NCBI RefSeq assembly: GCF_017741935.1 | Contig: NZ_JAGHMH010000030.1 | Span: forward strand, 62,001 to 126,000 | DNA: 64,000 bases | Direction of reading: 5' to 3' | From: Rhizobium sp. 16-449-1b | GTDB taxonomy: Bacteria > Pseudomonadota > Alphaproteobacteria > Rhizobiales > Rhizobiaceae | Shown: piece after piece, positions 24,652 to 34,811 of the stretch | How the letters are laid out: every line of letters starts with the position of its first letter | Position numbering within the stretch: the stretch's first letter is position 1 | Notes under the pieces: model-generated | The model's input: the letters and a program-made list of their open reading frames with translations, nothing else | Told to the model about the DNA's origin: nothing | The model's database searches: none | Program-made: the position numbers and the translations under genes

Positions 24652-25334
24652 CAGTCGCATCCTTGGAGAGTCGTTTGTAAAGGAAAGGAAGAAAGTAGGC
24701 CGGCGAGCGTTGAACCCAGATCGTTGGGATCGGCCAGGATCGCCGACGGCGGAAAGACGAGATCGGTCCTATGCGGCTCCGGCCAGCCGATGACGGCCAT
24801 TCCCGCGGCAAGACCAGCGATGGCGCCGGGAATGCTGTCCTCGACCACGATGCAGTTTTCGGGGCTGACGCCAAGCAGATGCGCCGCCCTGAGATAGGGT
24901 TCGGGATCGGGCTTTCCGCGCACGACGTCGTTGCGGCTGACGGTCACCAGGCCGGGCTGCTGCAGGCCAACGGCCCGCAGGTTGGCATCGACCAGCATGC
25001 GGTCGGAATTCGAAACGATCGCAAAAGGGGTCCGTGTTTCCGCAAGCAGCCTCAGAACGGCATCGACGCCATGGCGGCGCTCCAGCCTGGCGGCATCGGC
25101 CAGATAGCAGCGATACTTGCCTTCGACATAGTCTGCGAAGGATGGCTTGAAACCGATCGTCTCTCGCAACAATGCATGGCAATCGGCGCCACTCATGCCG
25201 GTCAGACGATCGGCAAGCTCATCAGGCACGCGATATCCCATCTGCAGCAGGGCTTGTTTCATGGCATCGAAATGCAGTCCCTCGCTATCGACGAGGGTAC
25301 CGTCCATGTCGAAAAGTACGGCTCTCTCGGTCAT
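24651..25334 (-). CDS. HAD family phosphatase (beta-phosphoglucomutase/GPH-like)
   Basis: The 227-residue protein has the HAD motifs FDMDGTLVDS (Asp9, Asp11), IVSNS (motif II), a KPDPEPY lysine (motif III) and VVEDSIPGAIAG (motif IV). The helical cap between motifs I and II fits subfamily I sugar phosphatases. It probably dephosphorylates a sugar or polyol phosphate or isomerises a phosphosugar. Its start overlaps the kinase stop (ATGA). A kinase and a phosphatase side by side suggest recycling of a side product, which is inference. Confidence 0.85.
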   Translation of the reverse strand: MTERAVLFDMDGTLVDSEGLHFDAMKQALLQMGYRVPDELADRLTGMSGADCHALLRETIGFKPSFADYVEGKYRCYLADAARLERRHGVDAVLRLLAETRTPFAIVSNSDRMLVDANLRAVGLQQPGLVTVSRNDVVRGKPDPEPYLRAAHLLGVSPENCIVVEDSIPGAIAGLAAGMAVIGWPEPHRTDLVFPPSAILADPNDLGSTLAGLLSSFPLQTTLQGCD

Positions 25335-26833
25335 TGCGACAGCCCGTCGAGATCGTCGTAGAGGGCCTGGCTATGCGCGTAGAGTTTTTCGAAGAAGGAC
25401 TGCATCGGCCGGTATGTTTCAGCCCAGCGCGGATCGGGCGCGATCTCCTGGGCGTAAGAGACAAAGGCGCCAGCCGCATCTTCCACGCTTGAAAACTGCC
25501 CTGTCGCCGCGGCCGCCATGATCGCGCAGCCGATGAGGCCGCATTCCGGCTCCGATGGAACCAGGATCGGAATGCCATAGACGCTGGCCTTGATCTTCAT
25601 CCAGAGTTCGGTTTTTGCCCCGCCACCCGACGCTATGACCCGCTCGAGCGGCGCACCCGATATGCGATCGAGAATATTGATGTGGCGCTTGGTGGCGAAG
25701 GCGACGCCTTCGAGAACGGCGCGGTGCATATGCGCGAGACCATGCGCGGCGCCGATCCCGAAGAATTGCGCGCGCGCATTGCGATGCTCGCCAAGCCGCT
25801 CGCCGGTGAGGTAGGGCATGAAGAACAGGCGGTCGGAGCCGGCAGGCGCCTCGGCTGCCTTTGCGACGATGTCCTCGTAGGAGGATTTCTTCTCATCGAA
25901 CGCACGTCTTGCCCAGCGCATGGCGTCGCCCCCGGACTCCAGAAGCATGAAGGCGCCCCAGTTGCCTTCGACGGTACCGACATTGCAGATCGAAGGATCC
26001 AAAAGCGGCTTGGCGGCGATTGCTGTGATGATCGCCGACGTTCCCATAACCTCCGAACCCACGCCCGGCCGGCAGACGCCGGACCCGAGCAAGGCCACCG
26101 GATAATCGGCTCCGCCGACCAGCACCGGCGTGCCCTGGCGCAGCCCGGTCTCGATCGCAGCGCTCTCGCTGACGGCGCCCAAAATCTCCGTCGGATTGCG
26201 CAGCGGCGCCAGTTTATCGGCATCGAGCCCAAGCAGCGCGATCATCTTGCGCGACCAGTCCCCGCTGCGGGGATCCATCAAGAAGCTTGCGCCGCCATCG
26301 TTGCGATCCATGGCGATCTCGCCGGTCAGGCGCAGATTGACATAATCTTTCGGCATCAGGACGGCGGATGCCTTGCTATAGGCCGACGCATCGTTGTCGC
26401 GCAGCCATTGCAGCTTGAAGCCAGGCCAGGCGGGCGTCGGCGGGTTGGCGCAATCGGCAAGATAATCGCGCGGCGCATGCGCGGCCTCGAAGGCCGTCAC
26501 ATAGTCGACGGTGCGCTTGTCGTTCCAGAGCGGCGCGGTTTCGCGCACCAGTTCGCCATCGTCCCCGACGAGCACCGTGCCGTGCATCTGGCCGCAGGCC
26601 GCGACGGCAACCACGCGAGAGCGCGCATCGGCAACCTCGCCCAGAACCTCGCGGACCGTGACGACGACGCCCGCCCACCAATCCGCGGGGCGCTGTTCCG
26701 CCCAGCCGAATTGCGGAACGATCTGCTCGTGCTCGCGGCTGCAGACCGCAAGAATTTTGCCCCTGGTGTCGACGAGGGCGGCGCGAACGCTGCCGGTGCC
26801 GACGTCGATGGCAAGGTATAGATCACTTGGCAT
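25331..26833 (-). CDS. FGGY family carbohydrate kinase
   Basis: The 500-residue protein belongs to the FGGY kinases, two-domain enzymes that phosphorylate sugars and polyols. It has the N-terminal phosphate loop AIDVGTGSVRAALVD (8-22), a substrate-region GQMHGT, and the C-terminal ASGGGAKTELWMKIKASVYG block with the conserved glycines for ATP. It resembles the xylulokinase/ribulokinase part of the family, but the substrate cannot be read from the sequence. It lies 27 bases behind the permease gene and is the first enzyme gene of the operon. Confidence 0.88.
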   Translation of the reverse strand: MPSDLYLAIDVGTGSVRAALVDTRGKILAVCSREHEQIVPQFGWAEQRPADWWAGVVVTVREVLGEVADARSRVVAVAACGQMHGTVLVGDDGELVRETAPLWNDKRTVDYVTAFEAAHAPRDYLADCANPPTPAWPGFKLQWLRDNDASAYSKASAVLMPKDYVNLRLTGEIAMDRNDGGASFLMDPRSGDWSRKMIALLGLDADKLAPLRNPTEILGAVSESAAIETGLRQGTPVLVGGADYPVALLGSGVCRPGVGSEVMGTSAIITAIAAKPLLDPSICNVGTVEGNWGAFMLLESGGDAMRWARRAFDEKKSSYEDIVAKAAEAPAGSDRLFFMPYLTGERLGEHRNARAQFFGIGAAHGLAHMHRAVLEGVAFATKRHINILDRISGAPLERVIASGGGAKTELWMKIKASVYGIPILVPSEPECGLIGCAIMAAAATGQFSSVEDAAGAFVSYAQEIAPDPRWAETYRPMQSFFEKLYAHSQALYDDLDGLSQ

Positions 26834-26860
26834 GCTATTTACCCCTGCAGGAGGCGGACA

Positions 26861-27838
26861 CTACTTGCGAAACCAGTTGGAGGCATATTGCAGGAGCATC
26901 GCACCGATGATGATACAGCCCATGAAGACCTGCTGGTGATAGCCCGGCACGCGAGCAAGGTTCATCATATTGGCGATAATGCCAAGCACAAGCACGCCAA
27001 TGAAGGTGTTCATGACCCCGCCGCGGCCCCCCATCAGGCTGGCGCCGCCGATGACGACGGCAGCGATCGCATCGAGCTCGGAACCGACGCCGATATTGGC
27101 CGAACCGATGCCGGTACGGCTCGTCGAAACGATACCGGCCGCGGCCGCCAGAACGCCTGAGATCACATAGACCGCTGTCGTGTAGTAGGCGACGGGAATG
27201 CCGGACAGCCTGACGGCCTCGACATTCGAGCCGATCGCCTTCACCAGGCGCCCGAAGCGCGTGAAGGTCAGGACGATACCGGCGATGACGAACACGATCG
27301 CCATCAACACGACGGGATAGGGAATGGTTGCGATCGAGCCGGAGCCAAAGGTGGTGATCCAGATCCCGGCGTCGCCCATCTGAATGGGTTGTCCGGCGGA
27401 GACGATCAGGGAGAGACCACGCGCGACAGTCATCATCGCAAGCGTCGTGACGAAGGGCGGCAATTTCAGGAAAGCGACGAGGACGCCGGAGGCAAGACCG
27501 CAGGCCGCGCCGGCGATAAGTGCGGTGGCGACCGCTCCGCCAGTACCGTAATCCTGAATGACGATCGCCGACAAGACGCTGCCCAGTGCCGCCACCGAAC
27601 CGACCGAGAGATCGATGCCCCGGGTGAGGATGACGAAGAGCATACCGATCGCCATGAGACTGGTGCCTGCGCTTTGTCGGAGAACGTTGATGATGTTGCG
27701 CTGGGTCAGGAAGACATCCGACATCGAGGTCGCCACGATCAGCAGCGCAATCAGGATCGCCAGCGTGCCGTAGCGGTGCAGGATGTTGGAGATGTTCAGC
27801 GAAGGCGAACGGTGAGCGGTTTCGGTGAGTTCGGTCAC
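26861..27838 (-). CDS. Rbs-type sugar ABC transporter permease
   Basis: The 325-residue membrane protein has about nine to ten hydrophobic segments and the RbsC/AraH family features GIDLSVGSVAALGSV, FVTTLAMMTVARGL and GGASLMGGRGGVMNT. It forms the channel of a CUT2-class importer. The start is GTG. It lies between the ATPase gene and the kinase gene, in an operon with its own binding protein. Confidence 0.92.
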   Translation of the reverse strand: MTELTETAHRSPSLNISNILHRYGTLAILIALLIVATSMSDVFLTQRNIINVLRQSAGTSLMAIGMLFVILTRGIDLSVGSVAALGSVLSAIVIQDYGTGGAVATALIAGAACGLASGVLVAFLKLPPFVTTLAMMTVARGLSLIVSAGQPIQMGDAGIWITTFGSGSIATIPYPVVLMAIVFVIAGIVLTFTRFGRLVKAIGSNVEAVRLSGIPVAYYTTAVYVISGVLAAAAGIVSTSRTGIGSANIGVGSELDAIAAVVIGGASLMGGRGGVMNTFIGVLVLGIIANMMNLARVPGYHQQVFMGCIIIGAMLLQYASNWFRK

Positions 27839-27851
27839 GGCTTTAACCCAA

Positions 27852-29366
<1,515 letters not shown>

Positions 29367-29449
29367 AGCGTCACATTCTGCCTGTCACGACCAAGCCGCG
29401 CTCTGCTGCGGCACCGGCGCGAGCCGGCTCAGAAGGTCATTGAATGGAT

Positions 29450-29477
29450 GGCCGGCGGGGACGAAACCGCGCCGGCC
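29450..29477 (-). other. Stem-loop behind binding-protein gene (sugar operon 1)
   Basis: GGCCGGCG (29450-29457) pairs with CGCCGGCC (29470-29477) around a 12-base loop. It lies 17 bases downstream of the binding-protein stop on the minus strand. Such hairpins commonly protect the 3' end of binding-protein mRNA. Confidence 0.6.
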
Positions 29478-29494
29478 ACAGGGAGGATCGGGTC

Positions 29495-30466
29495 TTAGAA
29501 TACCGCGTCCTTCTTCAGGTACTTGTCGACGTTATCCTTGGTGATCGCGGTCGGCGTCGTGTAGGTGATCTTGGAGATATCGCCGGGCAGCTTGCCATCG
29601 AGCGCCTTCTTGGCGAGATCGACAGCCGTGGCGGCGACGAGCGCCGGATCATTGAGACCGGTCGCGCCGTACTTGCCGTCCTTGATCGCCTGCAACGCTT
29701 CCTTCTGACCATCCGCGGCGGCCAGGAACAGGACGTCGCCCGACTTGTTGGCCTGCTCGAGCGCCTTCTGCGCGCCGAGCACCATGGAGTCGTTTTCGCC
29801 GAGCACGACGTTGACGTCAGGGTTCGCGGTCAGAAGGTCTTCCATGGCCTTCAGGCCGCCTTCGTTGGTCCAGGCGCCCCAACCCTGGCCGACCACCGTG
29901 AAGTTGGCACGGCCTTCGTTGCGCAGCTGGCCTTCGGTCAGACCTGACAGCACGCCCAGGCGGCGCTCCTGGCCGACTTCATTGCCCTTGTCACCGGAAA
30001 TCAGCGCGATCTTGAGCTCCTTGCCCTTGGTCGCGTCGGCGAGCCACTGACCGACCAGAAGGCCGTTCTGCGAGTTCGAGGACTGGACCAGGGTTACGAA
30101 ATTGGCCTGGGCGTCGATCGTCGAGTCGATCACGAAAACCTTGACGCCGGCTGCGGTGGCAGCGTTGACGGCCGGAACAAGGCCCTTGCTGTCGCGCGGA
30201 TTGATGATCAGCGCGCCGATGCCCTGCGCGACCATATCTTCGACGTCGGCGACCTGCTTGTTGAGATCGTTCTGGCCATCGACGGAGATGACTTCGCAGC
30301 CGAGCTCTTCGGCATGCTTCTTCGCCGAGACTTCCTGTGCGGCGAAATACGGCGCGTCCAGCGTCTTCATCGAGATGCCGATCTTGCAATCGGCCGCCTG
30401 CGCGGTCGCCATGGCAAGTACCGATGCGGCTGCGCAGAGCGCAAGCGTCATTACAGTCTTTTTCAT
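29495..30466 (-). CDS. Rbs-type periplasmic sugar-binding protein
   Basis: The 323-residue protein has a signal peptide (MTLALCAAASVLAMATAQA) and the periplasmic-binding-protein 4 domain of the LacI/RbsB type. Typical stretches are GISMKTLDAPYFAAQ, IINPRDSKGLVPAV and VVLGENDSMVLGAQ. It captures the sugar and delivers it to the permease encoded by the operon. It is the first gene of an eight-gene leftward operon and is divergent from the cupin isomerase gene. Confidence 0.92.
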   Translation of the reverse strand: MKKTVMTLALCAAASVLAMATAQAADCKIGISMKTLDAPYFAAQEVSAKKHAEELGCEVISVDGQNDLNKQVADVEDMVAQGIGALIINPRDSKGLVPAVNAATAAGVKVFVIDSTIDAQANFVTLVQSSNSQNGLLVGQWLADATKGKELKIALISGDKGNEVGQERRLGVLSGLTEGQLRNEGRANFTVVGQGWGAWTNEGGLKAMEDLLTANPDVNVVLGENDSMVLGAQKALEQANKSGDVLFLAAADGQKEALQAIKDGKYGATGLNDPALVAATAVDLAKKALDGKLPGDISKITYTTPTAITKDNVDKYLKKDAVF

Positions 30467-30520
30467 TTTCGTTTCTCCTCCGGGTGAGCGCCTTCAAGCG
30501 CAAGCCATCTCCTGGCTGAA

Positions 30521-30537
30521 ATGTAGCGTAGTTACAT
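30521..30537. promoter_or_regulatory. Putative RpiR-type operator in the divergent promoter region
   Basis: ATGTA-N7-TACAT is a palindrome with five-base arms. Its inner part TGTAG...TTACA fits 13 of 15 positions of the HexR-like pattern TGTARTNNNAYTACA recalled for this regulator family. It lies 55 bases upstream of the binding-protein start. A weaker copy, ATGTA-N7-TACCA, lies at 30635-30651 just before the isomerase gene. The MurR/RpiR regulator encoded at 34812 is the likely binder. Confidence 0.5.
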
Positions 30538-30666
30538 GAATTTTTCCCGTCAACATATTTTTTGCTCAATTTCTACGTTTTTGCAGCGCAATATAGCCTA
30601 AAAATTTCGCTTGCACGTGTTTTCATATCTATTTATGTAATTCCACTACCAAACGGAGGATGCATG

Positions 30667-31290
30667 ATGATGCGGGAACCAGTCTCAAGCGTTGTCGACA
30701 CGATCGGCGGCGGCATGAGCGGAAACACCGGGCGCTACGAGAAGCGCCTGAGCGATCTCAATGGGCTTTACGCCGACGAAGCCGCGTTCGACGCGGCGCT
30801 CGAAAAGCTCGGCGATGTCGTCGTCTATGACGTGGAGGATTTTCGTCCCGGCACACATAGCGGCGACCTCATCTACGGCGTCACGCGCATGAGCCCCGGC
30901 AAGATCGCCAACGAATTCTTTCTGACGCGCGGACATATTCACGCCAAGGCGGACCGGCCCGAGATTTACTACGGCCAGAAAGGCCACGGACTGATGCAGC
31001 TCGAATCGCCGGCAGGCGAGACGCGGATCGTCGAGATCGGGTCGCAGACCATCTGCTACGTGCCCCCCTTCTGGATCCACCGTTCCATCAACATCGGCAA
31101 CGAGGATCTGGTGATGGTCTTCGCCTATCCCTCGGATAGCGGCCAGGACTACGGGATCATCGAATCCTCCCGCGGCATGCGCCATCGCGTCGTGAGCGAC
31201 GGAGCCGACGGCTGGAAGCTCATCGAGAACCCTGCCTATCAGCCGCGCGGCGAGGACACGGTTCGCGCGCTGATGAAATCCTACACCTGA
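30667..31290 (+). CDS. Cupin-type phosphoglucose isomerase
   Basis: This 207-residue single-domain cupin fits the metal-dependent phosphoglucose isomerase family found in Archaea and a few bacteria, unrelated to classical Pgi. The first cupin motif gives His90 and His92 (TRGHIHAK) and Glu99 in RPEIYYGQKGHG; His138 (PPFWIHRS) completes the metal site. It interconverts aldose and ketose 6-phosphates. A perfect GGAGGA site at 30655-30660 supports the start at 30667; two neighbouring in-frame ATGs are possible. It heads the rightward operon. Confidence 0.85.
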   Translation: MMREPVSSVVDTIGGGMSGNTGRYEKRLSDLNGLYADEAAFDAALEKLGDVVVYDVEDFRPGTHSGDLIYGVTRMSPGKIANEFFLTRGHIHAKADRPEIYYGQKGHGLMQLESPAGETRIVEIGSQTICYVPPFWIHRSINIGNEDLVMVFAYPSDSGQDYGIIESSRGMRHRVVSDGADGWKLIENPAYQPRGEDTVRALMKSYT

Positions 31291-31315
31291 TCGACAAGAG
31301 CTTGCGGAGAATGCC

Positions 31316-31969
31316 ATGACACATCCTATCGACCTCATCGCCGGTCTCGGCGTCGTTCCCGTTATCGCCATCGAGCGCGCCTCGGACGCGGTGGCGCTCG
31401 CCGACGCGCTGCTTGAAGGCGGATTGCCGGTGGCCGAGATCACCTTCCGAACCGAGGCCGCCGCCGACGTTCTCGCAGCCATGCGCGACGCCCGCCCCGA
31501 ATTGTGCATTGGCGCAGGCACCATCCTCGACCGGGCCAACTTGAAGAAGGCAATCGCATCGGGTGCGCGTTTCGGCTTGGCGCCGGGGTTCGATCCCGAC
31601 ATCGTCGATGCCGCAAATGCGGAGAGCCTGCCCTTCTGCCCGGGTATCATGACGCCATCCGATCTGACGCTTGCGGCCGCGCGCGGCGTACGGCTGGCGA
31701 AATTTTTCCCCGCCGGCGTGGCGGGCGGCCCAAAGGCGCTTGCGGGCATTTCCGCCCCCTTCGCCCATCTCGGCATCCGCTTCATCCCGACCGGCGGCGT
31801 CACCGAGGCCACGATCGGCGAGTGGCTGGCGCTGCGCCAGGTGATCGCGGTGGGCGGCACCTGGATCGCCAAGACCGAAGACATTCGCGAGGGCCGCTTC
31901 AAGGATATCGCAAAAAATGCGGCGGCCGCCGTCAAGGTCGCCAAGGAAGCTCTGGAGAAGCGCGCGTGA
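31316..31969 (+). CDS. eda: KDPG/KHG-type 2-keto-3-deoxy aldolase
   Basis: The 217-residue class I aldolase has the active-site set Glu41, Thr43 and Arg45 (EITFRT) and the Schiff-base lysine Lys129 in KFFPAGVAGGP. It cleaves 2-keto-3-deoxy-6-phosphogluconate or a related keto-deoxy acid to pyruvate plus an aldehyde. The true substrate may differ because no dehydratase (Edd) gene is adjacent. Its stop overlaps the GTG start of the next gene (GTGA). Confidence 0.87.
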   Translation: MTHPIDLIAGLGVVPVIAIERASDAVALADALLEGGLPVAEITFRTEAAADVLAAMRDARPELCIGAGTILDRANLKKAIASGARFGLAPGFDPDIVDAANAESLPFCPGIMTPSDLTLAAARGVRLAKFFPAGVAGGPKALAGISAPFAHLGIRFIPTGGVTEATIGEWLALRQVIAVGGTWIAKTEDIREGRFKDIAKNAAAAVKVAKEALEKRA

Positions 31970-32919
31970 GCACCTACGAACCCGCAACGAGCCCAACGCT
32001 TTATTTCATCGGCGTGACGACAGGCAAAAGCTCGATCATGAAGGTCTTTCCCGCCTGGGCGGACTATCTCGGACTGAAGGGCGCCGCGATCAAGGGCATC
32101 GATTTCAAGCTGCACGACGATCCCGCAGCCTATCGCAAGGCAGTCGAATTCATCCGCGATGACCCGCTGTCCATGGGCGCGCTCGTCACCACCCACAAGA
32201 TCGACCTTTTCCACGCCTGCAGGGACATGTTCGACGTGATCGATCCGCATGCGCTGCTGATGGACGAAACCAGCTGCATTTCGAAGCGGGACGGAAAGCT
32301 GATCTGCCACGCCAAGGATCCGATCTCTTCCGGCCTGTCGATTGACGGCTTCCTCGGCGAAACATACTTCGCAGACAACGACGCGGACCTGTTCTCGATG
32401 GGCGCCGGCGGATCGACAATCGCGCTGACCTGGCACCTGATGCGAAAGAGCCGCGGCAGAAACGTGCCGTCGCGTATCATCGTGACCAATCGCAGCCAGC
32501 ATCGCCTGGACGAGATCAAGCGCATTCATGAGCAGGTCGAGTTCGACGTGCCGGTCGAGTATCTGCTGGCGGAACGCCCTGAAGACAACGACAAGGTTCT
32601 CGCCACCTTGAAGCCCGGCTCGCTCGTCATCAATGCCACCGGCCTCGGCAAGGACGCGCCCGGCTCGCCCCTGACGGATGCCGCCGTCTTCCCCGAACGC
32701 GCCGTCGTCTGGGATCTCAACTATCGCGGCGACCTCGTCTTTCTCGACCAGGCCCGTCGTCAGCAGAGAGAGCGATCGCTGCGCATCGAGGACGGCTGGA
32801 CCTATTTCATCCACGGCTGGACGCAGGTCATCGCCGAGGTCTTCGACGTCGCGATCCCGACATCGGGGCCTTCGTTCGACCGCATATCCGAGATCGCCAT
32901 TCAGGCCGCGGGGAGATGA
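31966..32919 (+). CDS. Shikimate dehydrogenase-like oxidoreductase (AroE family)
   Basis: The 317-residue protein starts with GTG overlapping the aldolase stop. It follows the AroE layout: an N-terminal substrate domain with the catalytic-type lysine Lys78 in ALVTTHKIDL, Asp118 (HAKDP) where AroE has NTD, and a nucleotide loop MGAGGSTIA at 145-153. The changed substrate motifs mean it is unlikely to be the biosynthetic shikimate dehydrogenase. In this operon it more likely oxidises or reduces a sugar-acid intermediate with NAD(P). Confidence 0.8.
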   Translation: MSTYEPATSPTLYFIGVTTGKSSIMKVFPAWADYLGLKGAAIKGIDFKLHDDPAAYRKAVEFIRDDPLSMGALVTTHKIDLFHACRDMFDVIDPHALLMDETSCISKRDGKLICHAKDPISSGLSIDGFLGETYFADNDADLFSMGAGGSTIALTWHLMRKSRGRNVPSRIIVTNRSQHRLDEIKRIHEQVEFDVPVEYLLAERPEDNDKVLATLKPGSLVINATGLGKDAPGSPLTDAAVFPERAVVWDLNYRGDLVFLDQARRQQRERSLRIEDGWTYFIHGWTQVIAEVFDVAIPTSGPSFDRISEIAIQAAGR

Positions 32920-32921
32920 AC

Positions 32922-33851
32922 ATGAACCAGCGTATTCTCGTCACACCGCGTTCATTGACGCAGGAACCGCATCCTGATGTCGAGCGGATGCGCGAGCAAG
33001 GCTTCGAGATCGTCTATTCCACCGCGGGAGCAATGCCGAACGAGCAGGAATTGATCGATCTGGTGCCGGGTTGTGTCGGCTGGCTTGCCGGCGTCGAGCC
33101 GGTGACCCCGAAAATCATCGAAGCGGCCGCGGCCTTGAAGGTCATCAGCCGTAACGGTGTCGGCGTCGACAACCTCCCGATCGACATGCTCAGGGAGCGT
33201 GGCGTGAAAGTGATGATCGCCGAGGGCGCCAATTCCATGGGGGTTGCGGAACTCACGATCGGCCTGATCTTCAGCGCCCTGCGTTCCATTCCGCACTCGG
33301 ATGCCGGCATCAAGGCCGGTGGCTGGCCGCGGTTGCGCGGTGCTGAAATCCATGGCCGCACCGTCGGCATCATCGGCTGCGGCGCGATCGGACGGGAGGT
33401 TGCCCGCATGGTGATCGCGCTCGGCGCGCGCGTCGTCGCATTCGATCCGGCGCGACCGAATCTCGATCTTCCGTCGAGCGCATTTTCCTATGCCGAGGTC
33501 GACGACATCGTTGTCGAGGCCGATATTTTGAGCCTGCACTGCCCCCTGCCCCGTGACGGCTCCACCTTCCTCGATCGAGGCCGTATCTTCTCGGCGAAAA
33601 AAGGACAGGTCATCGTCAATACGGCGCGCGCCAAACTGGTGGACGAGGATGCCTTGATAGAGGCGCTCGATCTCGGGCAGATTGGCTCCTATGCCACCGA
33701 CGTCTTCGAGCAGGAGCCGCCTGTTTCGCTCGAGCTGGCTGCGCATGGACGCGTGATCGCAACGACCCACATAGGCGGCTTCACCGCGGAAAGTGTTGAC
33801 CGCGCCACACGAATAGCGGCTGACAACCTGCTCTCCGTATTGTCAGCCTGA
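32922..33851 (+). CDS. D-2-hydroxyacid dehydrogenase (SerA-like)
   Basis: The 309-residue protein has the split substrate domain and Rossmann domain of D-isomer-specific 2-hydroxyacid dehydrogenases. It shows NGVGVDNLP, the loop GIIGCGAIGREV (GxGxxG at 152-157), NTARAKLVDEDAL with the catalytic Arg, EQEPP with Glu, and THIGGFT with His. It lacks the ACT regulatory domain of some SerA proteins. The ATG at 32922 has GGGAG at correct spacing, while the ATG at 32916 sits on it. It probably handles a 2-hydroxy or 2-keto acid of the pathway. Confidence 0.87.
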   Translation: MNQRILVTPRSLTQEPHPDVERMREQGFEIVYSTAGAMPNEQELIDLVPGCVGWLAGVEPVTPKIIEAAAALKVISRNGVGVDNLPIDMLRERGVKVMIAEGANSMGVAELTIGLIFSALRSIPHSDAGIKAGGWPRLRGAEIHGRTVGIIGCGAIGREVARMVIALGARVVAFDPARPNLDLPSSAFSYAEVDDIVVEADILSLHCPLPRDGSTFLDRGRIFSAKKGQVIVNTARAKLVDEDALIEALDLGQIGSYATDVFEQEPPVSLELAAHGRVIATTHIGGFTAESVDRATRIAADNLLSVLSA

Positions 33852-33860
33852 GGTCGAACC

Positions 33861-34760
33861 ATGCGCGCCAGGCTGACAGAGACGCCGATACGAGAACCGC
33901 TAACCGAGCGATTGAAACGGCCACCGACCGAGCAAGTGGAGGTACACTGGCTCGGTCAGGCCGGCTTCGTCATCGACATTGCCGGCATGCGGCTTGTCAT
34001 CGATCCCTATCTTTCCGACAGCCTGGCCGCAAAGTACCGAAACACGGCGCGGCCGCATGTGCGAATGATGCCGGCGCCCGTGCTCCCGAACGAGATCTTC
34101 CATGTCGATCTCGTGCTCTGCACGCATGCCCACACCGACCACATGGATCCCGGCACCTTGCCATTGCTGCTGGCGACCAACCCTGGCGCCAGATTGATCG
34201 CACCCCGCGCGGTTGCGGCCCAGGCCATGGAACGCTCGGGCGCACAAGGCGATCGGCTCACTCTCGCCCGCGCCGGCGAACCCATCTCGCCGGCTATGGG
34301 TATCGAGATCATGCCGACGCGCGCCGCGCATGAGATGCTGGAAGCTGATGCGGACGGCAACCACCGATTTCTCGGATATGCCATCCGGACCGAAGGGAAC
34401 TGCATCTGGCACTCCGGCGACTGCATTCCCTTCGACGGGCTAGAGGACGAAGTGAGGCAGTTGCGGCCGGATGTCGCTCTCCTGCCGGTCAATGGCAGGC
34501 GCCCGGAGCTTTCGCAAAACGGCGTGCCCGGGAATTTCTCGCTTCACGAGGCGATCACCGTGGCCAGGCACGTGGGCGCTGCCGACCTGATCGCGCATCA
34601 CTACGGGCTCTTCGATTTCAATACCGAGCGGCCGGAGATAATCGACGCCGAGATCGCTGCGACGACCGGTCTCGGTCTGCACCGCGCCAGGACTGACATC
34701 TTATACACCTTGCAAAATGAGCAGCCGGCCTTTCGCTGCACGGCGCGACCTTGCTCTTAA
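33861..34760 (+). CDS. Metallo-beta-lactamase-fold hydrolase (UlaG-like)
   Basis: The 299-residue protein has the metal motif THAHTDHMD (His89, His91, Asp93, His94), an upstream LGQAGFVIDIAGMRLVIDPYL segment and a later HSGDCIPFDGL. This pattern fits the UlaG/YtnP-like group, which includes L-ascorbate-6-phosphate lactonase. A lactonase would suit a pathway that oxidises a sugar to a lactone before an aldolase step. No signal peptide is present. It lies 9 bases behind the dehydrogenase gene. Confidence 0.82.
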   Translation: MRARLTETPIREPLTERLKRPPTEQVEVHWLGQAGFVIDIAGMRLVIDPYLSDSLAAKYRNTARPHVRMMPAPVLPNEIFHVDLVLCTHAHTDHMDPGTLPLLLATNPGARLIAPRAVAAQAMERSGAQGDRLTLARAGEPISPAMGIEIMPTRAAHEMLEADADGNHRFLGYAIRTEGNCIWHSGDCIPFDGLEDEVRQLRPDVALLPVNGRRPELSQNGVPGNFSLHEAITVARHVGAADLIAHHYGLFDFNTERPEIIDAEIAATTGLGLHRARTDILYTLQNEQPAFRCTARPCS

Positions 34761-34811
34761 ACCTTTAAACTTCTAGCCTTCGAAGTCGAAAATGCAGGAA
34801 AGGCGATCCGG

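Noticed and set aside
30685..32814. A 709-codon open frame on the minus strand opposite the isomerase, aldolase and AroE-like genes
   Set aside because: It is the complement of three well-supported overlapping genes, shows no domain and has the composition of an antisense shadow in GC-rich DNA.
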